Shown: positions 1-5,828, counted from the first letter of the stretch. The stretch: 7,789 bases of DNA from Planctomycetales bacterium (GCA_007127495.1 SKZG01000498.1:1-7789), one strand, 5' to 3'. Program-made: numbers and translations. The notes: generated by a model not told the origin, from the letters alone.

Positions 1-2
1 AG

Positions 3-389
3 GTGGCCGCCCCCTTCGAGCAGCAGGTGATCGAGCGACTGCGCGCGGCCACCGGCAAACCCGTGTCGCTGCACATTTGCGGCGATGCCACGGACCTGTT
101 GCCGGCGATGACCGCCACGGGGGCCGACGTGCTGGAGTTGGACCATCGGATCGATATGACGTGGGCAGCGAAGGTGTGCGGCCCGAAGGTCACACTGTGG
201 GGCAACCTCGACCCGGTGGGCGTGCTGCTGCGGGCGACTCCGGCGGAAGTGGCGGCCGCCACGAGGCGGCTGGTACGCGACATGGAGGCCGCCGGCCACA
301 CGCGGTTCGTGCTCAGCACCGGCTGCACCCTGCCCGTCGACACGCCCGCCGAGAACCTGAGGGCCCTGTTCGAGGCAGTACGCGAATAA
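3..389 (+). CDS. MtaA/CmuA/UroD-superfamily methyltransferase, C-terminal part (partial)
   Basis: Only the last 128 residues are present. The frame is open to the left edge, so the GTG at position 3 is an internal valine codon and not a start. The fragment has the C-terminal barrel pattern of the uroporphyrinogen decarboxylase superfamily. Visible marks are a His-x-Cys-Gly motif at fragment residues 24-27, a later Gly-Cys (Cys108) inside LSTGCTLPVDTPAENL, and a WGNLDP strand-turn. The His-x-Cys...Cys arrangement is the zinc-ligand pattern of MtaA/MtbA/CmuA-type corrinoid or thiol methyltransferases. True HemE lacks it, so a methyltransferase acting on a thiol or corrinoid acceptor is more likely than haem synthesis. 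The substrate cannot be told, because the N-terminal part lies outside the window. The next gene on the strand is a Gfo/Idh dehydrogenase, a pairing that would fit catabolism of a methylated or sugar-like compound, but this is inference. The stop codon TAA is the first part of the following inverted repeat. Confidence 0.82.
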   Translation: MAAPFEQQVIERLRAATGKPVSLHICGDATDLLPAMTATGADVLELDHRIDMTWAAKVCGPKVTLWGNLDPVGVLLRATPAEVAAATRRLVRDMEAAGHTRFVLSTGCTLPVDTPAENLRALFEAVRE

Positions 390-466
390 CGTGGGATAGG
401 ATTCCAGCCTGTCGTCCGAGACAAAGCCTATCCCACGGTTGACAGGCTGGAAGCCTATCCCACGTT
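388..466. repeat. Long inverted repeat overlapping the methyltransferase stop codon
   Basis: Bases 388-413 are the reverse complement of 441-466 with a single mismatch (A401), a potential 26-bp stem around a 27-nt loop. A shorter alternative pairs 391-400 (GTGGGATAGG) perfectly with 427-436. The left arm starts within the TAA stop codon of the methyltransferase gene, and the right arm is the first full unit of the downstream tandem array. The stem could stabilise or end the upstream transcript, but no T-run follows it, so a standard intrinsic terminator is not supported. Confidence 0.75.
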
Positions 467-564
467 GACAGGCTGAAGCCTATCCCACGTTGACAGGCTG
501 AAGCCTATCCCACGTTGACAGGCTGAAGCCTATCCCACGTTGACAGGCTGGAGGCTTGTCTAAA
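420..564 (+). repeat. 25/26-bp tandem repeat array, about 4 full units plus degenerate ends
   Basis: Units begin with TTGACAGGCTG at 439, 465, 490, 515 and 540. The first spacing is 26 bp (GGCTGGAAGCC) and the next three are 25 bp (GGCTGAAGCC). The middle units are identical. A truncated unit at 420-437 lacks five bases (GGCTG). The last unit, from 540, has diverged (GGAGGCTTGTC). Each unit is itself a tiny hairpin, AGGC-TGAA-GCCT. The array fills most of the spacer between the methyltransferase and dehydrogenase genes. Uniform units with decayed edges fit local duplication by slippage. Spacers of the CRISPR kind are absent, because the units abut directly. Confidence 0.9.
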
Positions 565-566
565 AC
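540..566 (+). promoter_or_regulatory. Possible promoter from the last array unit (weak)
   Basis: The last repeat unit supplies TTGACA (540-545), a perfect match to the bacterial -35 consensus. TAAAAC (561-566) follows after 15 bp and matches TATAAT at four of six positions. It would read into the dehydrogenase gene that starts at 621. The short spacing and the fact that every array unit carries TTGACA make coincidence quite possible. Confidence 0.25.
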
Positions 567-608
567 TGGATGCCCGTCCCACATCCGACCACAACGAAGT
601 TCCAATCG

Positions 609-614
609 AAAGGA
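609..614 (+). promoter_or_regulatory. Ribosome binding site deciding the dehydrogenase start
   Basis: AAAGGA lies six bases upstream of ATG 621. No comparable purine run precedes the in-frame ATG at 570, which favours the shorter protein. Confidence 0.6.
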
Positions 615-620
615 AATACG

Positions 621-1709
621 ATGGCGCAGAAGAAGTATGGAGTGTTGATTGCGGGAGCCGGCTGGGTTTCGATGCAGCATATCAGCGCCTATATGAAGAA
701 CCCGCACGCCGAGGTGCGCGCCATTTGCGATGTCGATTTGAGCAAGGCGCGGCAGCGGGCTGAGGAGTTTCAGCTTCCCGGCGCCGCGCTGTACGACAAC
801 GTGGAAGACGCCGTGAAGCACGAGGGCGTCGACCTCGTCTCCATCTGCACGCCGCAGCACGTCCATTGCGAAAACGCCTTGGCCGCCGCGGCCGCCGGCA
901 AGCACATGCTCATCGAGAAACCAGCGGCCAATTCGCCCGGCGAGTTGCGCGAAATGCAGAACGCGGTGCAGCGGGCCGGGGTGAAGACAGTGGTCGGCTT
1001 CGTGCTCCGATGGAATCCGCTCGTTCAGGAGATCAAGCGGCGGTTGGCCGACGGCGTGCTGGGCGAGGTGTTTTGCGTCGAGACCGACTACCAGTCGTAT
1101 AATAGCGACTGGTGGGGCGGATGGGAGCAGGGGCGGCGGAAGGACCTGGCCGTCAGCGCCATGGCCGTGGCCGGGTGCCACGCGGTGGACGCGCTGCGTT
1201 GGTTCGCCACGACCGACGCGAACGCCGCGGCCGAGCCCGTCGAGGTGTTCGGCTACGCCGGGGGCAAGCGCAAAGGCAAGGCCGTGCAGTTCAACCCGAC
1301 AACCTGCCAGTGGTACGAACAGAGCCCCATGGAGTACGACGGGCTGGAAATGCTCTTGGTGCGGTTCAGCAACGGCGTGCTCGGTAAGGTGTCGGTCAAC
1401 TTCGAGGCCGTCCAGCCGTACACCTTCCCGATCCGCGTTTACGGCGATCGGGGAACGATCCGCGACAATCGCCTGTTCGCTCCGGCCACGACGGGCAACG
1501 ACTGGGTGGAGTTGCCCGGAATCCGGCCGGAGTCGAGCGACGTGACGCACCACCCGTTCCAAGCCGAGATCGACCACTTCATCGACTGCGTACGGAACGA
1601 CGTCGAGTCGCACTGCAACCTGGCCGATGCGATCCGGACGCACGACGTCTTCTTCGCCGCCGAGCAGTGTTACCGGGAGCCGCGGCCGGTCGGCCTGCCG
1701 CTTCAGTGA
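621..1709 (+). CDS. Gfo/Idh/MocA family NAD(P)-dependent oxidoreductase
   Basis: This complete protein of 362 residues has the usual length for the family. Members oxidise or reduce sugars, inositols and related polyols with NAD(P). The N-terminal Rossmann fold shows the glycine motif GAGWVS at residues 12-17, followed by the acidic pair region CDVD at the end of the second strand. The family signature EKP is at residues 99-101, with Lys100 the expected catalytic lysine. The second signature, GCHAVD, lies at 185-190, with Asp190 and His187 as the usual catalytic or substrate-binding residues. The C-terminal part is the mixed beta-sheet substrate domain. I chose ATG 621 because AAAGGA (609-614) sits at ribosome-binding distance and the Rossmann strand begins right after it. 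An in-frame ATG at 570 would add 17 unstructured residues that overlap the spacer. No export signal is seen, so a cytoplasmic location is likely. The substrate cannot be assigned. Confidence 0.93.
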   Translation: MAQKKYGVLIAGAGWVSMQHISAYMKNPHAEVRAICDVDLSKARQRAEEFQLPGAALYDNVEDAVKHEGVDLVSICTPQHVHCENALAAAAAGKHMLIEKPAANSPGELREMQNAVQRAGVKTVVGFVLRWNPLVQEIKRRLADGVLGEVFCVETDYQSYNSDWWGGWEQGRRKDLAVSAMAVAGCHAVDALRWFATTDANAAAEPVEVFGYAGGKRKGKAVQFNPTTCQWYEQSPMEYDGLEMLLVRFSNGVLGKVSVNFEAVQPYTFPIRVYGDRGTIRDNRLFAPATTGNDWVELPGIRPESSDVTHHPFQAEIDHFIDCVRNDVESHCNLADAIRTHDVFFAAEQCYREPRPVGLPLQ

Positions 1710-1784
1710 TCCCCGGGCCCCCTGCCTCCTTGCCGGCACAGGGGTAGCGTCAGATGGTAAGGCATCGTGCCCCGAGGCAATTTC

Positions 1785-1803
1785 CACGGGCAAGATTCCC
1801 GTG
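1785..1803. repeat. Short hairpin unit, CACGGG-loop-CCCGTG
   Basis: A six-bp perfect stem (1785-1790 with 1798-1803) encloses the loop CAAGATT. The 17 bases 1787-1803 match 4214-4230, directly after the GTPase stop, at 15 positions. This suggests a dispersed intergenic unit. Confidence 0.6.
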
Positions 1804-2013
1804 CCACAAAAATTGCGACCGTCGCCATTCAGGACCTATCCTTGTAGATAGAGGTCCGGTAATCGTTCACGGCTGGGCCGGGAGAGGGCCGATTTCGCGG
1901 CGAAAAGGCGTTGTTTTGAGGGAATACGCTCTTTGTCGCGAAAGCGGGGCAGTTTGCCTTGAAGGCCGAAGCGCCCTCGCTGGAGCGGCCATGTGACCGG
2001 CATAATCACTACA

Positions 2014-2025
2014 GGTTGCGCAACC
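2014..2025. promoter_or_regulatory. Perfect 12-bp palindrome, operator-like
   Basis: GGTTGCGCAACC is an exact palindrome. It lies about 40 bp upstream of a TTGACG box (2066-2071) and about 250 bp upstream of the secreted-protein gene. Dimeric repressors or activators bind such sites, but the regulator is unknown and a chance palindrome is possible. Confidence 0.3.
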
Positions 2026-2065
2026 GAAAAGCATGACCAAATGGATGACAAATCGGTGCTCCTGG

Positions 2066-2099
2066 TTGACGCCGGCGTTGGTGTATGGTCTGATATAAA
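2066..2099 (+). promoter_or_regulatory. Possible promoter upstream of the secreted-protein gene (weak)
   Basis: TTGACG (2066-2071) resembles a -35 box. The AT-rich stretch TGATATAAA (2091-2099) could provide a -10 element. The spacing is ambiguous: the best-matched hexamers sit 18-22 bp away instead of 17. Transcription from here would carry the inverted-repeat element at 2127-2231 in the untranslated leader. Confidence 0.25.
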
Positions 2100-2126
2100 G
2101 AGCGGGTGTAACCCTCCACGGACCCT

Positions 2127-2231
2127 TTAGCATCGGCAAAGAAATAACTGGCGCATTTTCTTCCCCCTCACCCTACCCTCTCCCACCCAGGGAGAGGGGA
2201 CGTCGGACAGTTATTTCTTTGCCGATGCTTA
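2127..2231. mobile_element. MITE-like element: 21-bp terminal inverted repeats with flanking TTA
   Basis: Bases 2130-2150 and 2208-2228 are perfect 21-bp inverted repeats, and the arms are much less GC-rich than the surroundings. TTA directly flanks both ends (2127-2129 and 2229-2231), as a 3-bp target duplication would. Inside is a second perfect stem, CCCTCTCCC (2176-2184) with GGGAGAGGG (2190-2198), around a five-base loop. The 99-bp element has no coding capacity. It ends 45 bp before the next start codon, so it probably lies in that gene's leader or promoter. It may be a non-autonomous transposon derivative or a folded regulatory leader. A chance TTA repeat has odds of about 1 in 64. Confidence 0.6.
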
Positions 2232-2276
2232 GGCTTACATGAGACACAAAAAACCCAAACCTTTTGGAGCATTGTC

Positions 2277-3203
2277 ATGTTAACGAAACCCATTTTGCGA
2301 TTGGTCCTGGCAGGAGTGGCGGCCGGTGTGTTGGGAGCGCCGGTGCCGGCTCGTGCTTGCGCGTTCCTCGACCGGCTCTTTGGCCGTTCTCCAGGCGTTT
2401 CGGTTGCCCAAACCACGTATGCCCCTCCATTCCAAGGCCCGGTGGCGGTTTCGAGCGTGCCGGCCGTCCGAGTCGCCCGTCCCGTCACGGTTTGCTCGCC
2501 GCCGATGACTGCCTGCCCGACGGTCCAAACATGCCAGTACGTGGCGGAAACACGGCTTGAGCCGCGCCCGCGTCCGATTCTGACGGCCCTGTTCGGCCCG
2601 CGCGTCGAGCAGCAAGTGGACCCATGCACCGGCTGTACGGTGACCACGTATCGGCCGCGGACGGGGTTATTCCCGCAACTAGCTCCGACAACGACGTACC
2701 GGATGGTGTGTTCGCCGACTATGACACCGGCGGTGGCCTATTCACCGGTCGTCACGTACGCTCCGGCGTCCCACACGATTCCACAGCCAAGCCACTTCGG
2801 TGTCCCAGGTTGCCCGACGGGCGGTTGCGGGCCCCCACCCGCCCTACCGCCCGCCGTACCGCCGGCTCACACGCAGGTTGCTCCCGGGCCTGCCCCGTAC
2901 ACCGGTCCGGAGGCCGGAACGATCACGCCACGAACCTTCGCACCGCAGCAAGAGCAACGGGACCGTCGCCCGGAACCCGAGCAACAGGAATCGCTACCGC
3001 CCCTTCCGGACGGGAACACCAAGTTGGAACGTACGCCGGCTCCGCTGCTGGTCGATCCCAGCAACCGGACCACCTCGCATCCGGGAAAGAATATGGGGCA
3101 GGCCGCCACGGTGGCGGTTCGGCACGCGGTTTACCAGCCAGAGACGGACACTCGGCGACCGGCGAAGCTGGTCGAAGTTCAGTGGAAGCCGGCTAGCCGG
3201 TAG
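2277..3203 (+). CDS. Secreted Pro/Thr/Cys-rich protein of unknown function
   Basis: This protein has 308 residues. GGAG (2266-2269) lies seven bases before ATG 2277. The N terminus is a typical Sec signal peptide: Lys4 and Arg8, a hydrophobic core at residues 9-21, then a PARA-CAF cleavage site near residue 27. Cys28 after Ala-Arg-Ala does not make a proper lipobox, so a soluble exported protein is favoured over a lipoprotein. The mature part is low in predicted structure and rich in Pro, Thr, Val and Tyr, with repeated phrases such as CSPPMT (73-78) and CSPTMT (145-150). It has nine cysteines, including CTGC at 117-120 and CPTGGC at 179-184. A Pro-rich stretch (about 186-205) and a charged Gln/Glu/Arg segment (about 224-245) follow, then a conserved-looking VQWKPASR end. 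I recognise no catalytic domain. It could be a cell-envelope or surface protein. The GTPase gene follows after 14 bp, so the two may share a transcript, but no functional link is evident. Confidence 0.75.
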   Translation: MLTKPILRLVLAGVAAGVLGAPVPARACAFLDRLFGRSPGVSVAQTTYAPPFQGPVAVSSVPAVRVARPVTVCSPPMTACPTVQTCQYVAETRLEPRPRPILTALFGPRVEQQVDPCTGCTVTTYRPRTGLFPQLAPTTTYRMVCSPTMTPAVAYSPVVTYAPASHTIPQPSHFGVPGCPTGGCGPPPALPPAVPPAHTQVAPGPAPYTGPEAGTITPRTFAPQQEQRDRRPEPEQQESLPPLPDGNTKLERTPAPLLVDPSNRTTSHPGKNMGQAATVAVRHAVYQPETDTRRPAKLVEVQWKPASR

Positions 3204-3217
3204 AGAACAGCCGCACG

Positions 3218-4213
3218 ATGCCTGCCAACCTGACTGCTCAGTACCTCAAGGCCGAGGAGGAATACCGCCGGGCAACCACGCTCGATGAGGAACTGAAGTG
3301 CCTCCAGGTGATGCTCCAGGAAATCCCCAAGCATAAGGGGACGGACCATCTCCAGGCGCAGCTCAAGACGAAAATCGCCAAGGCGAAGCGGGAACTGGCA
3401 GGCGAGAAGACCGGTGGGAAAAAGAAATCGCGGGGGCTGCGCATCCCGAGGCAGGGCGCCGGCACGGCCATCCTGCTGGGTGGCCCAAACGCGGGGAAGA
3501 GCCAGCTTGTTGCCCGCCTGACCAACGCTTCGCCCGAAGTGGCGCCCTACCCGTTCACAACGACCGTGCCGGCCCCGGCCATGATGCCCTGGGAGGACGT
3601 AGCCGTCCAGCTCATCGACACGCCGCCCATTACGGCCGATTATTTCGACGCGCTCTTGCACGGGCTGACTCGCGCGGCCGACTTGGCCCTGCTGGTGGTC
3701 GATCTGGGCAGCGACGAGGGGCTTGAACATTACCAGGCGGTGCTCGAACGTTTGTCCAAGACCAAGACCCGTCTCGCGGCCACCTCGTATCTCGACGACC
3801 GCGACGTAGGGCTTTCCTATACGCAAACGTTTCTTGTGTGCAATAAGATCGACGCGGCCGACGCATCCGTACGCCTCGAGCTGCTGCACGAACTTTGCCC
3901 GCTCGACTTTCCTGAATACCACGTCTCCGCGCTGCACGGCACGTGGCTGGAAGACTTACGCAACGCAATTTACGCGGCGATGGACGTGGTGCGAGTGTAC
4001 ACGAAGCTGCCGACCGCGAAGGAGCCCGACCGCGACCGACCCTTTACGGTGCGCCGCGGCAGCACGCTGCTGGAGATGGCCGGCCAGGTTCACAAGGACT
4101 ACTGCGAGGGCTTGAAGTTCGCCCGCGTGTGGGGCGCCGCCGTCCATGACGGCACGCAGGTGAAGGGCGACTACGTATTGCACGACAAGGACGTGGTCGA
4201 GCTGCACATGTAA
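3218..4213 (+). CDS. DRG/Obg-like GTPase with C-terminal TGS domain
   Basis: This complete 331-residue GTPase begins with a charged helical segment (about residues 8-66). The phrase LQEIPKHKGTDHLQAQLKTK resembles the N-terminal helices of DRG proteins, and a Lys-rich stretch follows. The G domain shows the P-loop GGPNAGKS (88-95, with Lys94 and Ser95), DTPP as G3 (134-137, where DxPG is usual), NKID as G4 (209-212) and SALHG as G5 (237-241). A TGS domain occupies about 273-331. Its end, from FARVWGAAVHDG to HDKDVVELH, is very like DRG TGS domains. The gap of only 75 residues between G3 and G4 leaves no room for the S5D2L insertion of archaeal and eukaryotic DRG proteins. DRG and Obg proteins bind GTP and act on ribosomes or translation factors; a similar cytoplasmic role here is inference. 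ATG 3218 follows the upstream stop by 14 bp, with only a weak purine signal (AGAGAA). Confidence 0.9.
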   Translation: MPANLTAQYLKAEEEYRRATTLDEELKCLQVMLQEIPKHKGTDHLQAQLKTKIAKAKRELAGEKTGGKKKSRGLRIPRQGAGTAILLGGPNAGKSQLVARLTNASPEVAPYPFTTTVPAPAMMPWEDVAVQLIDTPPITADYFDALLHGLTRAADLALLVVDLGSDEGLEHYQAVLERLSKTKTRLAATSYLDDRDVGLSYTQTFLVCNKIDAADASVRLELLHELCPLDFPEYHVSALHGTWLEDLRNAIYAAMDVVRVYTKLPTAKEPDRDRPFTVRRGSTLLEMAGQVHKDYCEGLKFARVWGAAVHDGTQVKGDYVLHDKDVVELHM

Positions 4214-4230
4214 GGGGCAAGATGCCCGTG
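4214..4230. repeat. Short hairpin unit directly after the GTPase stop
   Basis: GGGC (4215-4218) pairs with GCCC (4224-4227) around the loop AAGAT, beginning one base after the TAA stop. It matches the hairpin unit at 1787-1803 at 15 of 17 positions. Confidence 0.5.
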
Positions 4231-4234
4231 CTCC

Positions 4235-4294
4235 AAGAGCGCAATAACGGCCCGGTACGAGTCCATACTCGCCGCGTGCCGTTATTGCGCTTTT
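4235..4294. terminator. Terminator-like stem between convergent genes
   Basis: Bases 4235-4251 pair with 4278-4294 over 17 bp with one G-U pair. The core, GCGCAATAACGGC with GCCGTTATTGCGC, is perfect. The stem starts with AAGA and ends in TTTT, so it could act in both directions for the GTPase gene ending at 4213 and the membrane-protein gene ending at 4405. The 26-base loop and short T-run are weaker than a textbook terminator. Confidence 0.6.
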
Positions 4295-4348
4295 GTAGGA
4301 TGGACATTCTTGTCCGTCTTCGCTTTGACGGGCTAAAGCCCATCTTAC
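4295..4348. repeat. Nested imperfect hairpin adjoining the terminator stem
   Basis: An outer stem pairs GTAGGATGG (4295-4303) with CCATCTTAC (4340-4348), nine bp with one G-U. Inside it, 4312-4318 pairs with 4327-4333, seven bp with one G-U around an eight-base loop. Each half can instead fold alone, as GGAC/GTCC (4302-4315) and GGGC-TAAA-GCCC (4330-4341). The layout recalls the inverted copy at 391-413, pointing to one class of intergenic unit. Confidence 0.5.
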
Positions 4349-4404
4349 GGAAAGCGCAGTCTTAGGGCGCGGCGACTCTATCTGCTCAGGTTGCTCTGCG
4401 CGCC

Positions 4405-5682
4405 TCACTCGGCCGGCGGGGCATCGTCGGCCGGCGTTTGGCCGCCGACCTCGGGTGCGCCTGCCTCATCATACTGGATCGGTGGCAACCCGTAGGCCGG
4501 CTCCGTGGCGTCGGCGTCTTGGTAAACCTCGTCCATTTCGGTGGCGTCGACGTCGCGGCGAAGCAGCAGGTAGATACAGCCGACGGCCGTGAAGAAGTAG
4601 CCGTACAGGAACGCGGCGGCCAGGAGTTTCACGCAGCCTGCCCAGAAGAGCACCAGCGTGGCGCCCATGCGGGCGATTTCGCCCAATCCGTCCGCCCCGG
4701 CCGCAATGTCGGCCGTGCGCTGCTGACCCACGGCCCAACTCAGCCCCCAGTGGCTCATGGTAATGATTGCGGCGGTGAAATTGACCACCAGCAGCCATCC
4801 GAGTGCCCCGAATGCAGCGGCCACCAAGACGTAGAACAGGTAGTGCAGCGGACGCTGGAACACGTAGGCGTACGAACGGCTCAGAGCGTCGAAACTATCG
4901 GTTCCCTCCGCACTGATGGTGGCCGCCATCAACGGCCAGCCAAACAAGAGGCCCAGCAGCAGCAGTGCCATGATGAAACCTAACACCAAGGCTACCGGCC
5001 AAGCGAGTCCGACGAACACCAACCCCAGATCGAAGTTCGCCAACAGCGATAGAACGAACACGCCGACCGCACAAAGCACAACCCCGACGACCGGTAGCAA
5101 GGGAGCGACGAAGTAAGCCGGCCATTTCCTTGCGGCGAATCGCAGTGCCGCCATAAATCCCACGCGTTCATCGGCCGCGAACTGCACCACGGCCACGCGG
5201 GTGATCATTCCCCCAAACAGCGACCACACGGCGAGCCCCCATAGGCCGCAAAGGACCGCGGCGGTGACGGCGCCGGCCGAGGCTTCGGGGCGAAACGCTT
5301 CCATCAGCGGTCGGGAGAGGTGGCTCCAACTGCCGAAGACCGGTTCGCCGGCGTGCCAGGCCGTGGGCGCGGTGCCCGGCCGTTGGCCTCCGATTCCCGA
5401 TCGACGGCCCCACGGGGCCAAGGGGGGCCGATCCGGCACGGCGGCGCCGATGGCGCGGAACGGGGTTTCGCGGTATTCGGCCATCCAAGCCAACGGCTGC
5501 TCAGCCGGCGAGAATGCCTGGCCCAGAAGGGACCAGCCCACCACGGTCAGCAGCAGGCCGGCCGCCGCCGGTAGTAGCACGCGTGCGCCAATCGCCACGC
5601 GAAAGGAACGGAAAAGGGCCAGCCAGGGGCAAATTTCGCTCCAGGCAACGGATCGAAGCTTGGTGCCGTCTTGGTCGAACAT
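4405..5682 (-). CDS. Multi-pass inner-membrane protein of unknown function
   Basis: This complete protein has 425 residues. ATG 5682 is preceded on the minus strand by AGAGAGG (5697-5691) at eight-base spacing, a strong ribosome binding site. Hydrophobic segments lie near residues 34-54, 137-161, 190-214, 218-252 (long enough for one or two spans), 281-306 and 342-374, giving six or seven membrane passes. Between the first and second spans is a polar, Pro/Gly-rich loop of about 80 residues. The phrase DSFDALSRSYAYVFQRPLHYL (262-282) before the fifth span looks like the family's conserved core; I have an impression of similar unnamed planctomycete proteins, but cannot check it. The last 50 residues are acidic, Pro-rich and probably cytoplasmic. 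No transporter, kinase or protease motif is seen, so no activity is assigned. The upstream HzsA-related gene is co-directional, 264 bp away. Confidence 0.8.
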   Translation of the reverse strand: MFDQDGTKLRSVAWSEICPWLALFRSFRVAIGARVLLPAAAGLLLTVVGWSLLGQAFSPAEQPLAWMAEYRETPFRAIGAAVPDRPPLAPWGRRSGIGGQRPGTAPTAWHAGEPVFGSWSHLSRPLMEAFRPEASAGAVTAAVLCGLWGLAVWSLFGGMITRVAVVQFAADERVGFMAALRFAARKWPAYFVAPLLPVVGVVLCAVGVFVLSLLANFDLGLVFVGLAWPVALVLGFIMALLLLGLLFGWPLMAATISAEGTDSFDALSRSYAYVFQRPLHYLFYVLVAAAFGALGWLLVVNFTAAIITMSHWGLSWAVGQQRTADIAAGADGLGEIARMGATLVLFWAGCVKLLAAAFLYGYFFTAVGCIYLLLRRDVDATEMDEVYQDADATEPAYGLPPIQYDEAGAPEVGGQTPADDAPPAE

Positions 5683-5787
5683 GGCGCGATCCTCTCTGCG
5701 GTGTTACGCCCCTCGTCGCGCCTTCCCCGGTCGGCGAGCGGCAAGAGCCTTGGCAAAAAGCAGCCCACATGCTGCATTCCCAGCGCA

Positions 5788-5815
5788 ATTATAGCCCCTT
5801 CCAGTTGGCCCGCAA
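5788..5815 (-). promoter_or_regulatory. Candidate promoter of the membrane-protein gene
   Basis: On the minus strand a perfect TATAAT (5793-5788) lies 16 bp downstream of TTGCGG (5815-5810), which matches the -35 consensus at three of six positions. Transcription would start near 5780 and give a leader of about 100 bases before ATG 5682. A perfect TATAAT in such GC-rich sequence is notable. Planctomycete promoters are not well enough defined to be sure. Confidence 0.4.
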
Positions 5816-5828
5816 GATACCGGCTCGT

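Larger units (their letters stand above)
1710..2276. other. 567-bp intergenic spacer with several hairpins, no convincing gene
   Basis: No reading frame here has recognisable protein character. Frames on the minus strand of 70-90 codons look like chance products of GC-rich DNA. Seen in order: a CCCCTG/CAGGGG stem (1719-1724 with 1739-1744) just after the dehydrogenase stop; a CACGGG/CCCGTG hairpin (1785-1803); a GGACCT/AGGTCC stem (1832-1837 with 1852-1857); a TTTCGCG/CGCGAAA inverted repeat (1893-1899 with 1937-1943); a perfect palindrome at 2014-2025; a possible promoter around 2066; and a MITE-like element at 2127-2231. A small RNA between about 1830 and 1950 cannot be ruled out, but nothing identifies one. 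Confidence 0.6.

Noticed and set aside
420..564. CRISPR array
   Set aside because: The repeated units abut without unique spacers and no cas gene is present.
1719..1744. Intrinsic terminator of the dehydrogenase gene
   Set aside because: CCCCTG/CAGGGG forms only a six-bp stem with a 14-base loop, and no T-run follows.
480..1793. 437-codon open frame on the minus strand opposite the dehydrogenase gene
   Set aside because: It mirrors a well-supported Gfo/Idh gene, runs through the tandem array, and has a His/Arg/Val-rich composition typical of antisense frames in GC-rich DNA.
1867..2139. 90-codon open frame on the minus strand in the long spacer
   Set aside because: It has no ribosome binding site I can see, no recognisable domain, and runs into the inverted-repeat element. 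The overlapping 71-codon frame at 1836-2051 is equally unconvincing.
2168..2647. 159-codon minus-strand frame, and a 190-codon plus-strand frame at 2624-3196
   Set aside because: Both overlap the secreted-protein gene, which has a signal peptide, ribosome binding site and plausible composition. They look like GC-driven shadow frames.
3179..3937. 252-codon minus-strand frame opposite the GTPase gene
   Set aside because: The plus strand carries all GTPase motifs in order, so the opposite frame is a shadow.
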